Source: an uncultured Oscillospiraceae bacterium (lineage in GTDB: Bacteria; Bacillota; Clostridia; Oscillospirales; Ruminococcaceae). From it: a stretch of 5,055 bases of DNA. This document shows, piece by piece, positions 1-5,014 of this stretch (its first letter is position 1; the number at the start of each line of letters is the position of its first letter). A model generated the notes under the pieces. It saw nothing but the letters and a program-made list of their open reading frames with translations, searched no databases and had not been told where the DNA came from. A program made the position numbers and the translations under genes. The DNA lies in the NCBI GenBank assembly GCA_900543295.1, contig UQQY01000155.1:1-5055 (forward strand), written 5' to 3'.

Positions 1-230
1 CGCTGGACGAAAAGCTTGACATTATGCTGGAGCATATCTCGCTCGCTGTTGCGGACAAGGGCGAGCATACCGCCATGATGGAGGCAAGGCGCGTCGCGGG
101 CTGGTATCTAAAGGGGATGCGCGGCGCGGCGCAGTTCCGCTTTTTATGCAGCAGCCTTACGTCCTATGAGGATTTAAAGCTGCTCGCCGCGCAGGTGAAA
201 GCGCGCGAAAAAGTGTCGGAAGAGGCATAA
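1..230 (+). CDS. dusB: tRNA-dihydrouridine synthase, DusB/NifR3 family (C-terminal fragment)
   Basis: This open frame enters from the left edge (first whole codon at 3) and ends at the TAA at 228-230, so only about the last 75 residues are present. Dus enzymes are FMN-dependent and reduce specific uridines in the D-loop of tRNA to dihydrouridine using NAD(P)H. The visible part is the C-terminal helical domain. The run GEHTAMMEARRVAGWYLKGM followed by RGAAQFR matches the family pattern in which a helix with (A/R)R-x-x-x-WYLKG-x-x-GA contacts tRNA. The catalytic TIM barrel with its Cys lies outside the window. The frame is GC-rich and ends cleanly before a strong hairpin terminator. The call rests on remembered family features of a short fragment: the Dus family is likely, and the DusB subtype is less certain. 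Confidence 0.8.
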   Translation, partial: LDEKLDIMLEHISLAVADKGEHTAMMEARRVAGWYLKGMRGAAQFRFLCSSLTSYEDLKLLAAQVKAREKVSEEA

Positions 231-284
231 TTACGACAAAACGGCGCATCCAAAAGAATGCGTCAGATCGTGATGTATCCATGC

Positions 285-330
285 AAAAACACAGTGCAGC
301 ATCATGTCTTAGGCGCTGCACTGTGTTTTT
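285..330. terminator. Bidirectional intrinsic terminator between convergent genes
   Basis: A perfect 16-bp inverted repeat pairs AAAAACACAGTGCAGC (285-300) with GCTGCACTGTGTTTTT (315-330) around a 14-nt loop. The outer A/T pairs give a U run on both strands: TTTTT then CTGTTTT on plus, and TTTTTGC on minus. The hairpin lies 54 bases after the dusB stop and 112 bases after the stop of the flavoprotein gene that converges on it. It can therefore end both transcripts. Confidence 0.9.
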
Positions 331-442
331 CTGTTTTCGGAAAGTGCCGGTACCGCTTGCTTGTTATAGTATATGATATTGACGCTGTTTTTTCCAAAAG
401 GTTTCTGTCTGCCAACAGTTCTATGGGTATATGATTTGCAAG
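331..442. other. Intergenic 3' region of the flavoprotein operon, no feature seen
   Basis: This stretch would be the 3' untranslated part of the minus-strand operon, before the shared terminator. It contains a short palindrome (CGGTACCG near 348-355) but no stem long enough to be a second terminator. I find no plausible gene with a ribosome binding site here. Confidence 0.5.
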
Positions 443-1159
443 CTATTTCCACGGTCTGGTTTTACCGAGCCAGCCCTGCTCTGCCCAATACTTTCCATCG
501 AGATATTCAGGATCGTTTTTATGCAGTGTTTTCTGCATCAAACGGCAAACGGAAAATTTTATTTTTGTAATCAAATTTGTGTGCGCAGGTTTTGTATAAT
601 CTATTTGTACAAACTTTTGCGACAGCCTTTTTACTTTTCTTGTAAACTCTTCCCGCTTCTTTTCAGAAAGTCTTTCCCAAACAATATCGCCCATCAATGC
701 GCCGGTGAATATCCCGATTTTAGAAACTCCCCACCAAGATAAACTGTGCTTGATATCCTTGGCCGCAGGTTTTGCCCCCGCACCTAAGCACTGCGTAATA
801 ATCACTGCCCGCTTTCCAAACATCTCAGGGGCAGGACGGTGGGGAATCCAGCGGTAAGCAAAATGATCGAGAAGCGCTTTCATTGCTCCCGTAATATGAA
901 ATACATATGCAGGAGAGGTCATTACAATCAAATCTGCCTGCAAAAGCGATCGATCCATTCTTCCGATGTATTCTGCATCTTTGCAGGTGTTTTCGCCTTT
1001 TATCGTACAGCTAATACAGCCATTGCAGAAATTGGGACAATCCTTTGGGAGATCGTATTCCGTAATACTCGCTCTATCCTTAAACTCTGCTAAAAACATC
1101 TCTTTCAAGCGATAGGTTACGCCGTGCTTTTCCGTTCCGTTTATGACAGTAATATTCAT
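443..1159 (-). CDS. Flavodoxin-fold NAD(P)H-dependent oxidoreductase with Isf-type cysteine motif
   Basis: A 238-residue protein of the NADPH-dependent FMN reductase / iron-sulfur flavoprotein superfamily. The N-terminal beta strand and phosphate loop read MNITVINGTEKHGVTYRL, the usual position for FMN phosphate binding. The central segment SPAYVFHITGAMKALLDHF (about 82-100) matches the second FMN-binding region (SPxY...xxKxxxDR). Between them C45, C48, C51 and C59 form CX2CX2CX7C, which fits the compact CX2CX2CX4-7C motif of archaeal and clostridial Isf proteins that hold a 4Fe-4S cluster. The C-terminal part (about 180-238) is an extension ending in YWAEQGWLGKTRPWK. The family moves electrons from NAD(P)H or ferredoxin through FMN to small molecules such as quinones, nitro- or azo-compounds or oxygen; the substrate here is unknown. 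The ATG is 3 bases after the tetR stop. Its ribosome binding site (AGAGGTG) lies within the last tetR codons, so translation is probably coupled. The gene is more AT-rich than dusB or the PBP. Confidence 0.85.
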   Translation of the reverse strand: MNITVINGTEKHGVTYRLKEMFLAEFKDRASITEYDLPKDCPNFCNGCISCTIKGENTCKDAEYIGRMDRSLLQADLIVMTSPAYVFHITGAMKALLDHFAYRWIPHRPAPEMFGKRAVIITQCLGAGAKPAAKDIKHSLSWWGVSKIGIFTGALMGDIVWERLSEKKREEFTRKVKRLSQKFVQIDYTKPAHTNLITKIKFSVCRLMQKTLHKNDPEYLDGKYWAEQGWLGKTRPWK

Positions 1160-1162
1160 CCT

Positions 1163-1735
1163 TTACACCTCTAAAATATCGTGCAGGACCTGTGTGTGAA
1201 ACGCCCTGCGGGTTTCTCTTTTCCTAAGATCGATCTCCAATGTCCGCGATAAGACTTCGTATCGTAAGAACATTTGCTGCATAATCGTAATCAAATACAA
1301 AGTTTTTCGTTTTATCGCTGCTTCATCAAGGTCAGGACGGCAGGCTGCAACAAGCGGCAAATATGCTGCATAAGTCCTGCTGGTATTGTCATTGTCTTTT
1401 GGCGTCTGCATATCGGCAAGGACAGAAATTTTGGACACGGCATACTGTTCAAACAGAAAATCCAGCGTCATATTGCCGAGATACGTAAGCTTTTCAAAAG
1501 GCGTAAGTCCTTTTGTTTTCTCTCGTATATTCTGAAACCGTTCGACAACCCCATTTATCATACGTTCAACGCATTGCTCGATCAGTTTATCCTTATTTTT
1601 AAAATGATAATTTACAAGACCTAATCCAACATCTGCTCTTTTGCATATCTCGCGCACTGTAATTTCTTCCAAATGCCCGGCGTTTTCTTCGATCAGTTCA
1701 ATCGTCGCCCGTATTATCGCTTCTTTATTCTCCAT
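1163..1735 (-). CDS. TetR/AcrR-family transcriptional regulator
   Basis: A 190-residue, full-length TetR-type repressor. Residues 5-50 form the DNA-binding domain: helix 1 AIIRATIELIEENAG, then the helix-turn-helix ITVREICKRADVGLGLVNYHF (about 25-45), followed by the hallmark FKNKDKLIEQC. Residues from about 60 form the all-helical ligand-binding and dimer domain, whose sequence does not reveal the ligand. The ATG at 1735-1733 has a canonical AAGGAG (1743-1748) 7 bases upstream. The gene leads an operon with the flavoprotein gene, 3 bases downstream. Two palindromes in its own promoter suggest autorepression of both genes, relieved when an inducer binds. In this common arrangement the enzyme often acts on the inducing compound or on the oxidative stress it causes; that link is inference. 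Confidence 0.92.
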   Translation of the reverse strand: MENKEAIIRATIELIEENAGHLEEITVREICKRADVGLGLVNYHFKNKDKLIEQCVERMINGVVERFQNIREKTKGLTPFEKLTYLGNMTLDFLFEQYAVSKISVLADMQTPKDNDNTSRTYAAYLPLVAACRPDLDEAAIKRKTLYLITIMQQMFLRYEVLSRTLEIDLRKRETRRAFHTQVLHDILEV

Positions 1736-1742
1736 ATCAAGT

Positions 1743-1748
1743 CTCCTT
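1743..1748 (-). promoter_or_regulatory. Ribosome binding site of tetR
   Basis: On the minus strand AAGGAG lies 7 bases before the ATG at 1735. This fixes the start of the regulator and excludes the upstream palindromes from its coding sequence. Confidence 0.85.
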
Positions 1749-1765
1749 GTTGAACAATGTTCAAC
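1749..1765. promoter_or_regulatory. Putative TetR operator O1, over the transcription start
   Basis: A 17-bp palindrome, GTTGAACAATGTTCAAC, with 7-bp arms and a 3-bp centre. It lies directly downstream of the -10 box and covers the expected transcription start (about 1761). It shares the core TGAAC-N3-GTTCA with the second palindrome, and their centres (1757 and 1781) are 24 bp apart. Position and symmetry are as expected for a TetR-dimer autoregulatory site. Confidence 0.75.
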
Positions 1766-1767
1766 TT

Positions 1768-1796
1768 ATTATACTGAACTCCGTTCAAAAAATCAA
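1768..1796 (-). promoter_or_regulatory. Sigma-A promoter of the tetR-flavoprotein operon
   Basis: Read on the minus strand, TTGATT (1791-1796) and a perfect TATAAT (1768-1773) are separated by exactly 17 bases. Transcription should start near 1761, giving a leader of about 25 bases before the tetR ATG. One palindrome sits in the spacer and another over the start site, so repressor binding would block RNA polymerase. Confidence 0.85.
1775..1787. promoter_or_regulatory. Putative TetR operator O2, in the promoter spacer
   Basis: The palindrome TGAACTCCGTTCA has 5-bp arms around a 3-bp centre and lies between the -35 and -10 boxes. It has the same arm sequence and spacing as the longer palindrome at 1749-1765 but lacks its outer pairs, so it may be the weaker site. 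Confidence 0.65.
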
Positions 1797-1841
1797 GGGC
1801 ACAAGGATAACAGAAGACACTTCACATAAAGAAAATAAAGA

Positions 1842-1880
1842 AAAACAGCGTAAAAAGCGTTTTGCCTTTTACGCTGTTTT
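1842..1880 (-). terminator. Intrinsic terminator of the penicillin-binding protein gene
   Basis: A perfect 14-bp stem pairs AAAACAGCGTAAAA (1842-1855) with TTTTACGCTGTTTT (1867-1880), with an 11-nt loop. On the minus strand it is followed by a T-rich tail (TTTTT C TTTATTTTC), 65 bases after the PBP stop. It isolates the PBP transcript from the tetR promoter that starts 46 bases further on. On the plus strand the stem also ends in TTTT, but no plus-strand gene leads into it. Confidence 0.85.
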
Positions 1881-1904
1881 GATCTTTCTGAGTCCTCGAA
1901 TGCG

Positions 1905-1920
1905 CCGTTTTATAAAACGG
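1905..1920. repeat. Perfect 16-bp palindrome in the PBP 3' untranslated region
   Basis: CCGTTTTATAAAACGG is fully self-complementary and lies between the PBP stop and its terminator. As RNA it could form a short hairpin with a tight AU loop. It lacks a following U tract on the minus strand, so it is probably not the terminator itself. Its role is unknown; an RNA-stabilising hairpin or a protein site are both possible. Confidence 0.5.
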
Positions 1921-1944
1921 TAAGAACGAGATACACGCGAAAAG

Positions 1945-4203
1945 CTACTGAATTGCAGAAACGGTATTACTGTCGGAGGCATCGCTTGACCCCTTGCCGC
2001 AGGCTGTACACTCATCCGGCAGATTGGATTCCTTATAATATCCCCACTTTGTGGACTTACAGCTTCCTGACGCCAGCATACCCGACTCTGTGCAATACTG
2101 CGCGCGGACAACGCCGTTCATATTCAGCTCAAATTTCGCCGCAGGCTTACCTGCCTGCACCGAATCCATTACCTTTTTCCACAGAGAGATGTCATGGCGG
2201 CCGATCTTTGTGCTGATTTCGATCTCGTTGCCATTTTCGTCCCGCTCCTCATCATAGCCGTAGCGGATAGCGGCAACATAATGCGGCGTAAGACCTGCGA
2301 AGCCCAGGTCCTTATAGTTGTTGGACGTACCGGATTTTCCGACAACCTCCCATGTGCTGGAAGCAGCGCGCGTACCGGTACCGCCGTTATTGACGACCTC
2401 CCACAGCAGACGGTTCATAATAGTTGCCGTCTGCGAGGACATGACCTGCTTTTTCGTGCGGTTCGTCTGGTCAAGCAGAACCTTTCCGGTTCGGTCTACA
2501 ACCTTTGAATAGAGCGTCGGCTCAATATAATAGCCGCCGTTTCCGAATATCTGATAGGCCGCCGTCAGTTCAAGCGTCGTACATGCCGCGCCGCCCAGCG
2601 CCAGGCCGTCCGGGCCGACCTGCGTTTCTTTGATATTGCTGAAGCCAAGCTGATAACGCAGATAGTCGTAAGCGCTCTCCGGCGAGAGGGACTGTATCAA
2701 TTCAACGGGGATGGTATTCTTTGAAGAACGGACTGCATCCACAATTGTCATCGGGCCGTCGTACCGTTTGGTATAGTTATTCGGCCAGTCTCGCATTTGT
2801 CCGGTTTCTTCATCCTTAATCTGCATAACCGGCTCATCCATCATAACCGTTGACCAGGTAACCAGATCCTGCTCAATTGCAGGCGTATAGACGGACAGCG
2901 GCTTGATTGTAGAACCGAACGCACGGGTTGCCTGCGTTGCACGGTTAAACAGACGCGCACCCGTTTTTTCACCGGTGCCGCCGATCAAGCCGCAGACGTT
3001 GCCGTCGTAGTCCATAATAACCATGGAGGCCTGCGGCATGGTTTCAATCGTATAGCCGGCAACTTTAAAATTATCACTGTTTTCAAAGATTGCTTCCATT
3101 CTGCTCTGCGTCTCGATTTCCATTGTGGAATAAACGGTCAGGCCGCCGGTATAAAGCATCTCCTCCGCATGTTCGGACGTATAATCATATTTTTCAGCCA
3201 AATCTTTGATGACCTGCTCGATCACGGCATCCACAAACCAGCTCTGCACCTTTTTGCCAGAAGAGCTGCTGTCCCCACTGGTAACCGGCGTTTTCACCGT
3301 TTCAACAGGAGTGTTGACTGCCTCCTCATACTCCTCCTGCGTAATGCAGCCAAACTCCAGCATTTTTTTCAGACACCTGTCCCGGCGGGCTTTGTTGTTG
3401 TCCGGATTATCAATCGGGTTATAGCTTGCCGGGGATTTCGTAATAACGGCAAGCGAGGCGCATTCGGCAAGCGAAAGCTCGCTTACGTCCTTTCCGAAAT
3501 AGTACTTGGCGCCCGCCTGTACGCCGACGGTGTTGTAATGCAGGCCGATGCAGTTTAAATATGCCTCAAGAATCTGCTCTTTGGAGTAATGGCGCTCCAT
3601 ATTCATCGCCTGCATAATCTCTTTGATTTTGACCTCAACACTGCGGTTATAAATATCGCCGTTTATATTTTTAATCAGCTGCTGGGTGATCGTCGAGCCG
3701 CCGAAGCGCGTGGACTCCGAGCCAATGTGCAGCATGCTCATAAGCTCGTTCAATACGGCGCCGAAGGTACGCTTAAAATCAACGCCCTCATGCTCCCAAA
3801 AGCGCTCGTCCTCAAAATAGACGAAAGCGTTTTGCAGGTTTTTCGGGATCTGGTCGAGATTCACCCATTCTCTGTTTTCTCCGCGGCTCAATGTTTGGAC
3901 GAGCTCGTTTTCACCGCTTGCATTTATTCCATAGACCTGGCCTGAATTGGTCATTGCAACTTCTGTGAGCTTGATTTCCGGCTCTGAATCCACATACTGC
4001 ATCACATAAATAGTCAGTGCCGTCCCGACAATACAGCCGGTGATGACCATAACCAGAAATGAGGTAAGCAGAACCTTCCCGATTGCGGCAAATATCGTTT
4101 TTGCTATGCGCTGCCCTTTGGTAAGCGGCTTTTTGCGGCGCTTGCTTGGTTTTCCCTCGCGGACGACGCGCGCAACGGGACGCGTGCTGTTTTTGCGCTC
4201 CAT
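1945..4203 (-). CDS. Class A penicillin-binding protein (transglycosylase/transpeptidase, PBP1A-like)
   Basis: A bifunctional, membrane-anchored peptidoglycan synthase of 752 residues from the chosen ATG. It has a basic cytoplasmic tail (KPSKRRKKPLTKGQR), one membrane helix (about 43-71), then a GT51 glycosyltransferase that polymerises lipid II. GT51 motifs are EDERFWEHEG with catalytic E131, GGSTITQQLIKN (168-179), VKIKE (191-195) and KEQILEAYLN. The penicillin-binding transpeptidase domain cross-links stem peptides. It shows S431-T-I-K434 (nucleophile Ser431), S494-K-N496 and K623-S-G-T626, so all catalytic residues are present. A tail of about 60 residues contains C704, C715, C732 and C735 and ends in a Ser/Asp-rich stretch. 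Start choice: the frame is open to an ATG at 4233, but no ribosome binding site precedes that codon. A strong AAAAAGGAGG (4215-4224) lies inside the extension, 11 bases before the ATG at 4203 and 8 bases before an adjoining GTG at 4206, so one of these two is the likely start. The gene has its own promoter and terminator, so it is monocistronic. Confidence 0.95.
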   Translation of the reverse strand: MERKNSTRPVARVVREGKPSKRRKKPLTKGQRIAKTIFAAIGKVLLTSFLVMVITGCIVGTALTIYVMQYVDSEPEIKLTEVAMTNSGQVYGINASGENELVQTLSRGENREWVNLDQIPKNLQNAFVYFEDERFWEHEGVDFKRTFGAVLNELMSMLHIGSESTRFGGSTITQQLIKNINGDIYNRSVEVKIKEIMQAMNMERHYSKEQILEAYLNCIGLHYNTVGVQAGAKYYFGKDVSELSLAECASLAVITKSPASYNPIDNPDNNKARRDRCLKKMLEFGCITQEEYEEAVNTPVETVKTPVTSGDSSSSGKKVQSWFVDAVIEQVIKDLAEKYDYTSEHAEEMLYTGGLTVYSTMEIETQSRMEAIFENSDNFKVAGYTIETMPQASMVIMDYDGNVCGLIGGTGEKTGARLFNRATQATRAFGSTIKPLSVYTPAIEQDLVTWSTVMMDEPVMQIKDEETGQMRDWPNNYTKRYDGPMTIVDAVRSSKNTIPVELIQSLSPESAYDYLRYQLGFSNIKETQVGPDGLALGGAACTTLELTAAYQIFGNGGYYIEPTLYSKVVDRTGKVLLDQTNRTKKQVMSSQTATIMNRLLWEVVNNGGTGTRAASSTWEVVGKSGTSNNYKDLGFAGLTPHYVAAIRYGYDEERDENGNEIEISTKIGRHDISLWKKVMDSVQAGKPAAKFELNMNGVVRAQYCTESGMLASGSCKSTKWGYYKESNLPDECTACGKGSSDASDSNTVSAIQ

Positions 4204-4214
4204 CACAAATGGAT

Positions 4215-4224
4215 CCTCCTTTTT
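4215..4224 (-). promoter_or_regulatory. Ribosome binding site that decides the PBP start
   Basis: AAAAAGGAGG on the minus strand matches the 16S anti-Shine-Dalgarno sequence and ends at 4215. It is 8 bases before GTG 4206 and 11 before ATG 4203. It would be wasted inside codons 4-7 of the longest frame (ATG 4233), so it argues against that start. Confidence 0.75.
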
Positions 4225-4296
4225 CCTGTTCATCTGAATTCGATACGTTCTATTTCAATGAAAAACCGGATATGCAGGTCAGCATATTTATTGTTT

Positions 4297-4325
4297 ATTA
4301 TAGCACACTCGTTCCCGTTTGTTAA
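4297..4325 (-). promoter_or_regulatory. Sigma-A promoter of the PBP gene, extended -10 type
   Basis: On the minus strand TTAACA (4320-4325) is followed after 17 bases by a perfect TATAAT (4297-4302), with the extended -10 element TGC just before it. Transcription should begin near 4290, giving a leader of about 85 bases. This suggests steady vegetative expression of the wall synthase. Confidence 0.8.
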
Positions 4326-4357
4326 GCAGAATTTGCAGGAGAAGACGGTACGTATAT

Positions 4358-4387
4358 GAATAAAACGTGAAAAACGCGTACAAAATA
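4358..4387 (+). promoter_or_regulatory. Possible forespore (sigma-G/sigma-F type) promoter of the BofC-like gene
   Basis: GAATA (4358-4362) fits the sigma-G -35 pattern GHATR. After 18 bases, CAAAATA (4381-4387) matches the -10 pattern CATNHTA except for one base. Transcription would start near 4394, just before the ribosome binding site at 4405. A weaker sigma-A reading (TTGCAG at 4333, TATGAA at 4355, 16-base spacer) is also possible. The match is short and could be chance. Confidence 0.35.
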
Positions 4388-4404
4388 AGGATAAATATGA
4401 AATT

Positions 4405-4410
4405 GGAGGG
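4405..4410 (+). promoter_or_regulatory. Ribosome binding site selecting a GTG start
   Basis: GGAGGG ends 6 bases before the GTG at 4417. No in-frame ATG lies between it and the membrane segment, so GTG is the best start for the downstream gene. Confidence 0.75.
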
Positions 4411-4416
4411 TTTCTT

Positions 4417-4731
4417 GTGTCTCTGCGCAGCTATCGCATCCTTTTAGCCGGAATATTGGCCGCCGTATGCCTTGCAGCAGGTATCGCCATTTTTGTATCC
4501 GCGCCGAAAAGCCCTGAGGCCGATACGGTACAGGCCGGCAGTTTTGCCTATTTCCTAAAAGAAGTTGACGGGAGAATCGGCGCCTTTCATACTGGAGAAA
4601 GCACGCCCTTTTATACGCTGACTGTTCCGCCGGAAATCTTGCCGGAAACCGACCGTGCGGAGCTGAAAGAAGGCATTTATATAGAGGATGAGGCGCGGCT
4701 TCGCCAGATTATCGAGGATTTTGAAGGATAA
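4417..4731 (+). CDS. Small single-pass membrane protein with BofC C-terminal-like domain
   Basis: A 104-residue protein beginning with GTG. Residues 7-28 (RILLAGILAAVCLAAGIAIF plus flanks) form one hydrophobic helix after a basic N-terminus, so the rest should lie outside the membrane; it could also be an uncleaved signal sequence. Residues 44-104 are a compact domain with the pattern YFLKEVDGRIGAFHTGE, then LPETDRAELKEGIYIE, then RLRQIIEDFEG. From memory this resembles the C-terminal domain of Bacillus BofC (YIG..NGVISTFHG ... LLKGI ... EFEDVIEHM), including the G-I-x-x-F-H strand, the L-(K)-x-GI turn and the final acidic helix. BofC acts between the two forespore membranes and restrains the SpoIVB protease that triggers sigma-K activation. 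The BofC N-terminal domain is absent here, so the function may differ. The gene is divergent from the PBP and followed by a hairpin. It is clearly a real gene; the domain link is moderate. Confidence 0.75.
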   Translation: MSLRSYRILLAGILAAVCLAAGIAIFVSAPKSPEADTVQAGSFAYFLKEVDGRIGAFHTGESTPFYTLTVPPEILPETDRAELKEGIYIEDEARLRQIIEDFEG

Positions 4732-4779
4732 GCTCCGCACGTAAAAAATCTGCTTGTTTCTGTTTGACATCAATGCAAA

Positions 4780-4824
4780 GCGGACAGCCCCGATCTGTAT
4801 TCTGTACCGATCGGGGCTGTCTGC
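4780..4824 (+). terminator. GC-rich hairpin after the BofC-like gene, probable terminator
   Basis: A 16-bp stem with one G-U pair joins GCGGACAGCCCCGATC (4780-4795) to GATCGGGGCTGTCTGC (4809-4824) over a 13-nt loop, 48 bases after the stop codon. It is very stable but is followed by GTCTTAATATG rather than a U run. Termination may therefore be inefficient or factor-assisted. It is the only stem between this gene and the next promoter. Confidence 0.6.
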
Positions 4825-5014
4825 GTCTTAATATGCAGTTTATACACGAAATAAGCTTTTTGGAAGAAGAAAAATGTTTTATAGCGAATTTATCAAAATT
4901 TTCTTGTAAACTATTTACGTTTTATTCTGTTTGTGCTATACTGCTTTTAGAAATACAATAGGTTAGACTATTTTCACTTTATTTATTCTATTTATGTATG
5001 ATTTTGAAAGGAGG
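4825..5014 (+). promoter_or_regulatory. AT-rich leader with sigma-A promoter of the right-edge gene
   Basis: Within this AT-rich stretch TTTACG (4914-4919) and TATACT (4937-4942) are 17 bases apart, with an extended -10 TGC. Transcription should begin near 4949. The leader of about 65 bases contains a weak inverted repeat AATAG-N6-CTATT (4957-4972), which could be an operator or a chance pairing. It ends in a strong AAAGGAGG (5007-5014). No gene is evident in 4825-4910. Confidence 0.65.

Noticed and set aside
1274..1624. Plus-strand frame of 116 codons opposite tetR
   Set aside because: It is antisense to a full TetR gene with clear domain structure and has no plausible start signals.
1869..2111. 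Minus-strand 80-codon frame overlapping the PBP C-terminus and the terminator
   Set aside because: It is in another frame of the PBP gene, runs through the terminator stem and has no binding site.
3169..3945. Plus-strand open frames of 129 and 118 codons opposite the PBP gene
   Set aside because: They lie wholly antisense to conserved GT51 and transpeptidase coding sequence, have no ribosome binding sites and give no recognisable protein. They are shadow frames.
4855..4890. Possible sigma-H-like promoter around GAATTTAT in the right-hand leader
   Set aside because: Only the -10-like half fits (AGCGAATTT). No AGGA-type -35 lies at the right distance, and a better sigma-A promoter is found at 4914-4942.
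637..4912. The 14-base string TTTTCTTGTAAACT occurs near 637 and again near 4900
   Set aside because: The copies share no flanking similarity. One lies in coding sequence, and a match of this length in AT-rich DNA can occur by chance.
4764..4961. Plus-strand 65-codon frame after the BofC-like gene
   Set aside because: It starts without a ribosome binding site, reads through the GC-rich hairpin and covers the promoter at 4914-4942. The composition looks like non-coding AT-rich DNA.
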